In this document: one piece after another, positions 41,580 to 48,783 of the stretch
How positions within the stretch are numbered: position 1 is the first letter of the stretch
How the letters are laid out: each line of letters starts with the position of its first letter
Assembly (NCBI GenBank): GCA_900769635.1
Contig: CAAGHJ010000026.1
Coordinates: 1-51,053 of the forward strand
Source: Bacilli bacterium
GTDB taxonomy: Bacteria > Bacillota_I > Bacilli_A > RF39 > UBA660
Length of the DNA stretch: 51,053 nucleotides
Reading direction: 5' to 3'
The notes under the pieces: model-generated
Databases searched by the model: none
Told to the model about the DNA's origin: nothing
The model's input: only the letters and a program-made list of their open reading frames with translations
Translations under genes and position numbers: made by a program

Positions 41580-42257
41580 ATGATTAAGAGTAAAAAAGGG
41601 GCTATTATTATTTTGATTTTTCTTATTTTGGTTACTATTGTATATTCTTTATATGTTTATTATTATAAGCATTACAGGGTTTCTGAACCGAATGTTGTTA
41701 GTACAGAACTTTCAAATTTTCAAAAGGAAGAACTTAATAATTATTTAAATAATATTAGTACTTCTTTTAGAGGAATGTTTATTAATAAAGATGATAATGA
41801 TAAACTCTTTATTAACTATGATAATAATCTTCTTGATACGGAAAGTAAGCAGAGGTTTGTATTTAACTATCTTAAAGATAAGAATGTTAGTGATATTGAT
41901 TTTATCACCAGTGGTAATAATACTTATCTTGATTATGATACTTTTGATAAGTTTTACAAGATTCTGTTTGGTACAACGCTTTCCGATAGGATACGCACAA
42001 ATGATAAAACGGAGTATGATAATGATGATTATGTGTACTATAATGTTGGTCAATTTGAGGAGTATGGTATTGATAGTTTTGCGGTAAAAAGTGGCGTATT
42101 TGATAGTCGTAGTAATCTTTATAGTGCTCTTGTCGATATTAAATATAATGAAAATGTGGTGAATAAGTTTGACAGAGAAAGCGACGAAGCGATTATTTTG
42201 TATGGTGTCTTTGAAGAGGATATTTATTTAGTTATGTTTAAAATTAGAAAATCTTAA
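41580..42257 (+). CDS. membrane-anchored protein of unknown function
   Basis: 225 residues from ATG 41580, chosen over the ATG at 41574 because GAGG (41567-41570) would be only 3 bases from it. One N-terminal helix (KKGAIIILIFLILVTIVYSLYVYYY) anchors an otherwise polar Asp/Asn/Tyr-rich extracellular domain. No cysteines for lipidation, no known motif. Followed 16 bases later by a membrane protein, so probably a two-gene operon. Confidence 0.65.
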   Translation: MIKSKKGAIIILIFLILVTIVYSLYVYYYKHYRVSEPNVVSTELSNFQKEELNNYLNNISTSFRGMFINKDDNDKLFINYDNNLLDTESKQRFVFNYLKDKNVSDIDFITSGNNTYLDYDTFDKFYKILFGTTLSDRIRTNDKTEYDNDDYVYYNVGQFEEYGIDSFAVKSGVFDSRSNLYSALVDIKYNENVVNKFDRESDEAIILYGVFEEDIYLVMFKIRKS

Positions 42258-42273
42258 TTTGTGAGGTGGTAAT

Positions 42274-43008
42274 ATGTCATTGTTTTTGAAGTTTATTTTT
42301 ATATTTTTCTTGGGTAGTACGCTTGGCTATATTTTGGAACTTTTTTTTCGGAGGCTTAATGGGGGAAAATGGATAAACCCTGGGTTCTTAATGGGACCTT
42401 ATCTTCCTATCTATGGGTTTGGTTTATGTACAATGACTTTTATTTATATGTTTATTTATGATAAAGGGTTTAGTCCAGTAGTTGCTATACTTTTAATGGG
42501 AGTAGCAATGACAGTTATTGAACTTATTGGGGGTCTTATATTTATTAAGGGAGCAGGCATAAAACTTTGGGATTATAGTAATAATTTTCTTAATTATAAG
42601 GGTATAATTTGTCCACTATTTTCTATAATATGGACACTTATTGGTGCTGTTTATTATTTCTTTGTAGCGGATAAAATTCTTTATTATCTTAATTGGTATT
42701 CTAATCATTTGGAGTTTTCGTTTGTGCTTGGTATGTTTTTTGCGATTATTATAATTGATTTTGTTTACTCTTCTAAGATAATGGTTTTTGTTAGAAAATA
42801 TGCTCATAGAAATAAAATGATTATTAGATACGAAGAACTTAAAAGGGATATTAGAGATGGTAAGAATAGTCTTAAAGAAAAGAGTAGTTTTATCTTTCCT
42901 TTTAAGGGTAATTTAGTTAATTATCTTGATAATTATAAAAAGAAGATTAACAAGGAATTTAAAAGGCAAAATGGTAAGGGTTTGTTTGGTAAATTTAGAA
43001 AAAAATGA
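42274..43008 (+). CDS. CmpB-type putative ABC transporter permease
   Basis: 244 residues. Six or so membrane helices in the first 175 residues and a basic soluble tail. The N-terminus (FFLGSTLGYILELFFRR, then WINPGFLMGPYLPIYGFG) and the LWDYSNNFLNYKGIICPLFS segment match the PF06541-type 'putative ABC transporter permease' family of Firmicutes. No ATPase lies nearby, and the real function of the family is unknown. GAGGTGG precedes the ATG. Confidence 0.85.
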   Translation: MSLFLKFIFIFFLGSTLGYILELFFRRLNGGKWINPGFLMGPYLPIYGFGLCTMTFIYMFIYDKGFSPVVAILLMGVAMTVIELIGGLIFIKGAGIKLWDYSNNFLNYKGIICPLFSIIWTLIGAVYYFFVADKILYYLNWYSNHLEFSFVLGMFFAIIIIDFVYSSKIMVFVRKYAHRNKMIIRYEELKRDIRDGKNSLKEKSSFIFPFKGNLVNYLDNYKKKINKEFKRQNGKGLFGKFRKK

Positions 43009-43026
43009 AAAATTAGGAAAAAGTGC

Positions 43027-43055
43027 TTGCATATTTTTATAATTTAGTGTATGAT
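43027..43055 (+). promoter_or_regulatory. promoter of rpsO
   Basis: TTGCAT (43027-43032), 17-base spacer, TATGAT (43050-43055). Confidence 0.75.
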
Positions 43056-43072
43056 TAATATGTTCCTTGCAT

Positions 43073-43105
43073 CTTGGTTATTCGCACTCCTTGCGAATTA
43101 CTAGG
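43073..43105 (+). promoter_or_regulatory. rpsO leader hairpin with anti-SD loop (possible S15 autoregulation)
   Basis: CTTGGT-T-ATTCGCA (43073-43086) pairs with TGCGAAT-T-ACTAGG (43092-43105): 13 pairs with one T-T mismatch. The 5-base loop CTCCT (43087-43091), with the next T, is complementary to the rpsO ribosome binding site AAGGAG (43125-43130). A loop-to-SD pseudoknot would block initiation. S15 represses its own mRNA through different leader folds in different phyla, so this is a good candidate for a lineage-specific version. Confidence 0.6.
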
Positions 43106-43137
43106 TACAAGTGTATAAAAATTAAAGGAGGTGTATT

Positions 43138-43407
43138 ATGGCACTTAGTAGAGAACAAAAGTCTGATATTGTTAAGAAATTTCAAAGGGATCCTAAGGAT
43201 ACAGGTTCTCCTGAAGTTCAAATAGCAATTTTAACGGAAGAGATTAAGGCTTTAACAGAGCATTTAAAAGTTCACAAACAAGATAAACACTCTAAAAGAG
43301 GTCTTTTGATGAAAGTTGGTAAGAGAAGAAGTTTACTTAATTACTTACTAAAAAATGATGTTAAGAGATATCGTGAAGTTGTTAGCAGTCTTGGACTTAG
43401 AAAATAA
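43138..43407 (+). CDS. rpsO: 30S ribosomal protein S15
   Basis: 89 residues, the standard length. MALSREQKSDIVKKFQRDPK, DTGSPEVQIAILT, then DKHSKRGLLMKVGKRRSLLN are all typical. It binds the 16S rRNA three-way junction early in assembly. AAAGGAGG at 43124-43131 is 6 bases before ATG. It stands before pnp as in most bacteria. Confidence 0.97.
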   Translation: MALSREQKSDIVKKFQRDPKDTGSPEVQIAILTEEIKALTEHLKVHKQDKHSKRGLLMKVGKRRSLLNYLLKNDVKRYREVVSSLGLRK

Positions 43408-43420
43408 TGATTAACAGTAG

Positions 43421-43442
43421 GCACTCTTTTTGGGTGCTTTTA
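43421..43442 (+). terminator. terminator between rpsO and pnp
   Basis: GCACTC (43421-43426) pairs with GGGTGC (43432-43437) around TTTTT, followed by TTTT. It would reduce but perhaps not abolish readthrough into pnp, which has no promoter of its own in the short gap. Confidence 0.7.
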
Positions 43443-43464
43443 AATTTATAGATGGGAGTAAAAT

Positions 43465-45639
43465 ATGGATAAAAAAGTATTTGAATTAGATTTTTATGGA
43501 AGAAAATTGGTTGTTGAACACGGTCAAGTTGCGAAACAGGCTGATGGTGCCGTTATGGTTAGATATGGTGATACGGTTGTTTTATCTACGGCTGTTGTTA
43601 GCAAAAGTGCTAATTTGCTTTCAGATTTTTTCCCACTTATGGTTCTTTATCAAGAGAAACTTTATTCTGTTGGTAAGATACCTGGTGGATTTATAAAAAG
43701 AGAAGGTAAACCAACTGATGCAGCAACTCTTGCCGCAAGAATGATTGATAGACCACTTAGACCTTTATTTCCTACTGATTTTAAAAATGAGGTACAAATT
43801 GTTAATACAGTTCTTTCAGTTGAACAGGATAATTTACCGGAACTAGCGGCCTTATTTGGCTCTTCACTAGCTACTTCTATTAGTAAAATTCCTTTTAATG
43901 GCCCTGTTGCTGCTGTTAAGGTTGGTAGAATTAATGGAGAATTTATTATTAATCCAACTATGGAAGAAACAGAGCAGTCTGATATTGATTTAACTGTTGC
44001 TGGTACTATGGATGCTATTAATATGGTAGAGTCGGGAAGTAATGAAGTTAGTGAAGAAGATATGCTTGATGCTATGCTTTATGGTCATAATGCTATAAAG
44101 AAACTGATTAGTTTTCAGAATGATATTATTAGAGAGATTGGTCTTCCAAAAATGGAATATGATAAGCTTGAAATAACTGATGAACTTAGAAGTGAAGTTG
44201 ATAATTTGGTTAGAAATAGGCTTGATAATGCTCTTAGAATTAAGGATAAGTTAGAGAAATATGATGCAATAGATTCTCTAAAAAATGAGGTATTGGAGAA
44301 GTATAAAACTCAAAATGAAGAAGTTATGAAGGAAGTAGAGCTTAAAGAACTTCTTACTAAGATTAATCTTATTTTTAGTGATATTGAGTATGAATTATTT
44401 AGAAATATTGTTGTAAAGGAAAAAACTAGAGCTGATGGTAGAAGAATGGATGAAATTAGACCGCTTTCTACGGATATTGATCTTCTTCCAAGGTGCCACG
44501 GTAGTGCTTTATTTACAAGGGGTCAAACGCAAGCTCTTGCTACGGTTACCTTAGGGGCACTAGGTGAACATCAGATTTTGGATGGGCTTGGTATAGAGGA
44601 TTCGAAGAGGTTTATGCTTCATTATAATTTTCCAGCCTTTTCTGTTGGTGAGACGGGTAGATATGGTGCTCCTGGTAGGCGTGAGATAGGTCACGGTGCT
44701 TTGGGTGAAAGGGCACTATCTTATGTTATTCCGAGTGAAGAGGAATTTCCTTATACGATAAGGGTTGTTAGTGAAATATTGGAAAGTAATGGTTCTTCTA
44801 GTCAGGCTACTATTTGTGCTGGTACTATGGCTTTGATGACAGCTGGTGTTCCTATTAGTAAACCTGTTGCGGGTATTGCTATGGGTCTTATTACTCATAA
44901 TGATGATTATACTATATTGACTGATATTCAGGGTATGGAAGATCATCTAGGGGATATGGATTTTAAGGTAGCTGGTACAAGAGATGGTATTACGGCGTTA
45001 CAAATGGATATTAAGATTGATGGTATTAATAGGGATATTTTAAAAGAGGCTCTTGCACAGGCGAAGAAGGCAAGACTAGAAATTCTTGATGTAATAGAGA
45101 GTACTATTAGTGAACCTCGTAAGGAAGTATCTAAATATGCTCCAAAGACCGTAACATTTATGATTAATCCGGAAAAGATTAAGGATGTTATTGGTCGAGG
45201 TGGTGAAATGATAACTAAAATTATTTTGGAATGTTCTAATGTTAAAACTGTTCAGGATATTGATGCAGTTAAGGTTGATTTGGAAGATGATGGTAGGGTA
45301 ATTATTTATCATACTGATCAGAATATTATAGATAAGACTATGGAGAGGATTAAGAATATTGCTAGAGAAGTTGAAATTGGTAAGGTTTATACTTGTAAGG
45401 TAACTTCTATTCAGGATTTTGGTGTATTTGTTGAGCTTTGGCCTGGATGTGAAGGGTTAATTCATATTTCACAACTTGATCTTAAAAGGGTCGATAATAT
45501 TAACTCGATTTTAAAAGTTGGTGATGAAGTGGTTGCTAAGGCTACTGGATATGATAAGAAGGGTAAACTTAATTTATCTCGGAAAGATGTTCTTAGAGAA
45601 AATGGTTCTAGTAATAATATTGATAATGAGAAGGAGTAA
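43465..45639 (+). CDS. pnp: polyribonucleotide nucleotidyltransferase (PNPase)
   Basis: 724 residues. Two RNase PH domains (first with FIKREGKPTDAATLAARMID; second with SVGETGRYGAPGRREIGHGA, the phosphate and catalytic region), a helical linker, then KH (FMINPEKIKDVIGRGGEMI) and S1 (GKVYTCKVTSIQDFGVFVEL) domains. It degrades RNA 3' to 5' using phosphate and is part of the degradosome-like complex. First PH domain FKNEVQIV is normal. GGGAG precedes ATG 43465. Confidence 0.97.
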   Translation: MDKKVFELDFYGRKLVVEHGQVAKQADGAVMVRYGDTVVLSTAVVSKSANLLSDFFPLMVLYQEKLYSVGKIPGGFIKREGKPTDAATLAARMIDRPLRPLFPTDFKNEVQIVNTVLSVEQDNLPELAALFGSSLATSISKIPFNGPVAAVKVGRINGEFIINPTMEETEQSDIDLTVAGTMDAINMVESGSNEVSEEDMLDAMLYGHNAIKKLISFQNDIIREIGLPKMEYDKLEITDELRSEVDNLVRNRLDNALRIKDKLEKYDAIDSLKNEVLEKYKTQNEEVMKEVELKELLTKINLIFSDIEYELFRNIVVKEKTRADGRRMDEIRPLSTDIDLLPRCHGSALFTRGQTQALATVTLGALGEHQILDGLGIEDSKRFMLHYNFPAFSVGETGRYGAPGRREIGHGALGERALSYVIPSEEEFPYTIRVVSEILESNGSSSQATICAGTMALMTAGVPISKPVAGIAMGLITHNDDYTILTDIQGMEDHLGDMDFKVAGTRDGITALQMDIKIDGINRDILKEALAQAKKARLEILDVIESTISEPRKEVSKYAPKTVTFMINPEKIKDVIGRGGEMITKIILECSNVKTVQDIDAVKVDLEDDGRVIIYHTDQNIIDKTMERIKNIAREVEIGKVYTCKVTSIQDFGVFVELWPGCEGLIHISQLDLKRVDNINSILKVGDEVVAKATGYDKKGKLNLSRKDVLRENGSSNNIDNEKE

Positions 45640-45651
45640 TTCTTCTTTTTT
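45629..45651 (+). terminator. weak terminator at the end of pnp
   Basis: AGAAG (45629-45633) pairs with CTTCT (45642-45646) around the stop codon, followed by TTTTT. Confidence 0.5.
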
Positions 45652-45669
45652 CTTATTTATTTACACACT

Positions 45670-45679
45670 CCCGTAGGGC
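45670..45679 (+). promoter_or_regulatory. CCC-GTA-GGGC promoter-upstream element
   Basis: GGG ends 39 bases before the -10 box at 45718. Confidence 0.5.
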
Positions 45680-45694
45680 ACTTTACAAAAATAC

Positions 45695-45723
45695 TTGCAA
45701 TGAATGCAAATTTGGTTTATAAT
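45695..45723 (+). promoter_or_regulatory. promoter of the nucleotidyltransferase gene
   Basis: TTGCAA (45695-45700), 17-base spacer, TATAAT (45718-45723), near consensus. Confidence 0.85.
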
Positions 45724-45748
45724 TAAGGTAGAAAAGGGAGGAAATGAA

Positions 45749-46657
45749 ATGAATGATATGACACTTGTGATTATGGCTGCGGGTATGGGCAGTAGATTTG
45801 GGGGACTTAAGCAAATTGAGCCAGTTAATGATTATGGTAATTTTATAATTGATTATAGTATATATGATGCGATTAGGGCTGGTTTTAAGAAAGTTGTATT
45901 TATTATTAAAGAGGAAAATTTTGAGATTTTCAAGGATACTATTGGTAAGAGAATTGAGGATAAGATAGATGTGGAATATGTTTTCCAAAAGATGGATACT
46001 ATTCCAGAGGGAGTTGTTATTCCAGAGGGTAGAGTTAAGCCTTGGGGAACATCTCACGCTATTTTGGCTTGTAAAGATGCAGTAAAGGGTCCTTTTGCTG
46101 TTATTAATGCTGATGATTTTTATGGCTTTGATCCTTTTAAGAAGATTGTTTCTTTTTTTGAGGAAAAGAGAAAGGACAATGAGTTTGTTTTAATTAGTTA
46201 CTTGGTTGGAAATACGATGACAGAAAATGGTGCTGTTAAGAGGGGCATTTGTTATAAGGATGAGAATAATTATCTTACAAAGATAGTGGAGTCTTCGGTT
46301 GAAAGGGTTAATGGTAAAATTATTGCCACTCCACTTGAAGATGGTGAGGCTTTTGAGGTTACGGGAGATACTTCTGTATCTATGAATTTCTTTGGTTTAA
46401 CACCGAAAGTATTTGACTTTTTGGAAGAGGAAATGGTTACTTTCTTTAATAATCATAAGGATTCTCTTGATAAGTGTGAGTTTTTACTTCCTGTTAGCTT
46501 GTTTGATATGTCTGAAAGTGGAAGGGCAACTGTGGAGGTAGAGAGTACTAATGCAGTATGGCACGGAATTACTTATAAGGAAGACAAGGATGAGCTTGTG
46601 CGTGCTATTAAGGCTCTTACTGATAAGGGAGAATATCCTAGAGATTTATGGAGTTAA
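45749..46657 (+). CDS. NDP-sugar (nucleotidyl) transferase family protein
   Basis: 302 residues from ATG 45749, with AGGGAGG at 45735-45741. The N-terminus is the nucleotidyltransferase signature: LVIMAAGMGSRFGGLKQIEP (G-x-G-T/S-R-x6-K-x-P type). FAVINADDFYGFD holds the metal-binding Asp pair. It transfers a nucleotidyl group to a sugar phosphate or similar substrate for cell-envelope polymer synthesis; the exact sugar cannot be read. Not the GalU/GlmU subfamily by length and C-terminus. Monocistronic, with its own promoter and terminator. Confidence 0.85.
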   Translation: MNDMTLVIMAAGMGSRFGGLKQIEPVNDYGNFIIDYSIYDAIRAGFKKVVFIIKEENFEIFKDTIGKRIEDKIDVEYVFQKMDTIPEGVVIPEGRVKPWGTSHAILACKDAVKGPFAVINADDFYGFDPFKKIVSFFEEKRKDNEFVLISYLVGNTMTENGAVKRGICYKDENNYLTKIVESSVERVNGKIIATPLEDGEAFEVTGDTSVSMNFFGLTPKVFDFLEEEMVTFFNNHKDSLDKCEFLLPVSLFDMSESGRATVEVESTNAVWHGITYKEDKDELVRAIKALTDKGEYPRDLWS

Positions 46658-46680
46658 ACAGCTGAGGCTGTTTTTCTTTT
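46657..46680 (+). terminator. terminator of the nucleotidyltransferase gene
   Basis: AACAGC-TGAG-GCTGTT (46657-46672) followed by TTTCTTTT. Confidence 0.85.
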
Positions 46681-46828
46681 GGAAGCTTTTTTGTATAGTA
46701 TGAGGTTGAATAGTTGCGGATTGTTTTTTTGTTGTATAGTATGGTATTGAATTTTGATTGTTATTTTGTTTTTTTGATTATGGTATGGGTGATAACAGCG
46801 GTAAGTGTGGAATAATTGTAAAAAAAAA
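46681..46828. other. T/G-rich intergenic stretch with a degenerate direct repeat
   Basis: TTGTATAGTATG occurs at about 46690 and again at about 46732, each followed by GGTTGAAT or GTATTGAAT. No gene or promoter is clear. Confidence 0.4.
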
Positions 46829-46900
46829 GAGAGTTATTTTTTGATTACTGGGACGTTCGACAATATTTTGGTAAGTTTTAGTAATCTTTATATTTCTCTC
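46821..46900 (-). terminator. structured terminator of def
   Basis: On the minus strand CTCTC / GAGAG (46896-46900 with 46829-46833) encloses AGTAATC / GATTACT (46880-46886 with 46843-46849), and is followed by a T8 tract (46821-46828). The outer arm starts inside the last def codons. Confidence 0.6.
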
Positions 46901-47436
46901 ATATTTTCAATATTTTTGAAGGGGTCTTTTGGATCTATTTTATCTACAAATAGAATTCCTTCTAAGTGATCGAGTTCGTGTTGGAAAGCTATTGCTAGTT
47001 CTTCGCGGGCTCTTATTTTTATATCATTTCCGTTAACATCTTTTCCTTTTACGGTGATGCGAGCATATCTTGGTACAATTCCTTCAACGTCTCTATTTAT
47101 AGATAGGCATCCTTCTCCACCACCTGTATATATTAGTTCTTCGGAGTGAGATACTACTTTTGGATTTATGAGTACGTAGTTTTTAAATTCGTTTTCGTAT
47201 TCTTCGTGACAAATTACAAAAAATTTTTTATTAACCCCAACCTGAGGAGCTGCTAGTCCCATACCTGGTCTTAGGTTGTATTTTTTGGCATATTTTTCTA
47301 TTTGGCTTTTATATAAGTGATCAAGCATATCTTCTATTAGTTTTTTATCTTCATCACTCATTGGAAAGGTAACTTCTTCGTTGTGAGCTCTTATTATGGG
47401 ATTTTTTTCATCTAATATATCTGTTGTTTTTATCAT
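46888..47436 (-). CDS. def: peptide deformylase
   Basis: 182 residues. Three PDF motifs: GMGLAAPQVG (58-67), EGCLS with metal ligand C110, and QHELDHLEG with H153, E154 and H157. It removes the formyl group from nascent proteins at the ribosome. The 20-residue segment around EKYAKKYNLRPGM is typical of type 2 (Gram-positive) deformylases. GGAGG lies before the ATG on the minus strand. Confidence 0.95.
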   Translation of the reverse strand: MIKTTDILDEKNPIIRAHNEEVTFPMSDEDKKLIEDMLDHLYKSQIEKYAKKYNLRPGMGLAAPQVGVNKKFFVICHEEYENEFKNYVLINPKVVSHSEELIYTGGGEGCLSINRDVEGIVPRYARITVKGKDVNGNDIKIRAREELAIAFQHELDHLEGILFVDKIDPKDPFKNIENMREI

Positions 47437-47454
47437 ATTGTTTCCTCCTTCTTT

Positions 47455-47487
47455 ATAATTTTACCACAAAAAGCATAATTTTACCAC
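47455..47487 (-). repeat. two 13-bp direct repeats in the def promoter region
   Basis: On the minus strand GTGGTAAAATTAT occurs twice, 20 bases apart (47475-47487 and 47455-47467). Each contains a TAAAAT -10-like box. This could be two overlapping promoters or a regulator site. Confidence 0.5.
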
Positions 47488-47494
47488 TAAATAT

Positions 47495-47521
47495 AAAAAA
47501 TTGGAAGACTAGGTCTTCCAA
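47495..47521 (-). terminator. terminator of the YjcZ-like gene
   Basis: On the minus strand TTGGAAGAC-CTA-GTCTTCCAA (47521-47501), a perfect 9-bp stem followed by T6. Confidence 0.9.
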
Positions 47522-47527
47522 AAGTGG

Positions 47528-47743
47528 TTATAGCGTTGTTCTCGTACCAATAATTATAACTAGTAAAATGAATAGTACTAAAATTATTGCTGCACTGTAG
47601 CCAGTTCCGAAACTGTTTCCGTAATTTACTCCGTAGCCATATCCTGGGTAAGTGTAACCACTGTAACCATAGCTGGTGGTATTTCCACATCCACATCCGC
47701 TAGATGTTCCGTAGCCACTATTATATCCTCCGTAGTAATACAT
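47528..47743 (-). CDS. YjcZ-like small sporulation-type protein
   Basis: 71 residues from ATG 47743, chosen because AAAGGAGG ends 7 to 8 bases away but only 2 bases from the ATG at 47749. A Gly/Tyr/Ser-rich N-terminal half with SGCGCGN is followed by a hydrophobic C-terminus, YSAAIILVLFILLVIIIG, which matches the YjcZ family pattern (FALIVVLFILLIIVG). In Bacillus these proteins are made in sporulation. The presence of such genes suggests spore formation or its relics. Role unknown. Confidence 0.75.
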   Translation of the reverse strand: MYYYGGYNSGYGTSSGCGCGNTTSYGYSGYTYPGYGYGVNYGNSFGTGYSAAIILVLFILLVIIIGTRTTL

Positions 47744-47935
47744 AGTCATTACCTCCTTTTAATTATCTAATATAGTATACTCAAAAGGTTTTTTTTTGAC
47801 ACATCGAGAAATTGCAGGTTTTATATTGCAGTTTTTTAAAAACTGTTAGTTTTTGGTAATGGAGTGGTATTTTTTTCCATATATTAGTACATAATATAAG
47901 GGAAGTAAAATTGTGAAAAAATTGTGAACTTTTTA

Positions 47936-47964
47936 TTGCAATTTTGAAAAAACTGTGTTATAGT
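47936..47964 (+). promoter_or_regulatory. promoter of the sortase operon
   Basis: TTGCAA (47936-47941), 17-base spacer, TATAGT (47959-47964). Confidence 0.75.
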
Positions 47965-48012
47965 AAAAATCGATAGTCTTTTGAGGGACAATAACGTTTG
48001 GGGGCGATTTAT

Positions 48013-48783
48013 GTGAAAAAGAGAATAAAGAAGGTAATAATAGGTGTATTGTTAGTTTCTTTTTTGCTATTTTTAGGACATAATGGCTACGATTTACTTA
48101 AAGCTAATCAAAACAAACGTGAAAAGGAAAGGATATATCAGAATTATGATGTAATTAAAAAATTAGTTACAGATAATAGTACAGAAGAAGCAACGACAAA
48201 CGGAACAGTAGAAAAGGCAAGTAGTGAAATCTTTACTAAGGTTAAGAAACTTGTTACATTGTCAGATCTTCGGGGTATTGTTGAAGTATCTGGAACTAAT
48301 ATTAATTCGTTTATAATGCAGGGCTCGGATAATTCATTTTATCTTAACCATTTGGAGAATGGTGAATATAATGAATTAGGGTCAATTATGTTAGACTATC
48401 GTAACAACTTAGAAAATGATACTATAAGTGTAATATATGGACACAATGCTTATGCATCATATACTCCTTTTGAAGAACTGGAAAAATTTTATCAAAAGGA
48501 CTTTTATGAAAAGAATAGGTATATTTATATTACTACGAGTGGTGTAAGGCATAAATATGAAATTTTTACGGTAGCAATGGTTCCTAAAAAGACTAGCAGA
48601 CATATTCAAATTGAATTTGAAAGTGAACAAAAACTTGATGAACATTTACATTGGTTAAGAGAGATATCGTTATATAATACAGGGGTGGAGGCTTGTACAA
48701 GTGATAAGGTCTTGATTCTTCAAACTTGTTCGATTAAATATGATGGTAATTTCTTAATTATTGGTGGAAGAAAGGTGATATGA
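48013..48783 (+). CDS. class B sortase
   Basis: 256 residues from GTG 48013 (GGGGG 9 bases upstream); TTG 47998 with GAGGG upstream is an alternative. An N-terminal membrane helix (IKKVIIGVLLVSFLLFLG) and a sortase fold follow, with catalytic His in IYGHNAY, Cys in LILQTCSIKY and Arg in IIGGRKV. The helical insert around YTPFEELEKFYQKDFYEKN is the class B mark. It cleaves NPxT-type sorting signals and attaches proteins to the wall. The downstream gene overlaps its stop (TGATG), so it is the likely main substrate; the NPKTLD protein at 22007 is another. Confidence 0.9.
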   Translation: MKKRIKKVIIGVLLVSFLLFLGHNGYDLLKANQNKREKERIYQNYDVIKKLVTDNSTEEATTNGTVEKASSEIFTKVKKLVTLSDLRGIVEVSGTNINSFIMQGSDNSFYLNHLENGEYNELGSIMLDYRNNLENDTISVIYGHNAYASYTPFEELEKFYQKDFYEKNRYIYITTSGVRHKYEIFTVAMVPKKTSRHIQIEFESEQKLDEHLHWLREISLYNTGVEACTSDKVLILQTCSIKYDGNFLIIGGRKVI

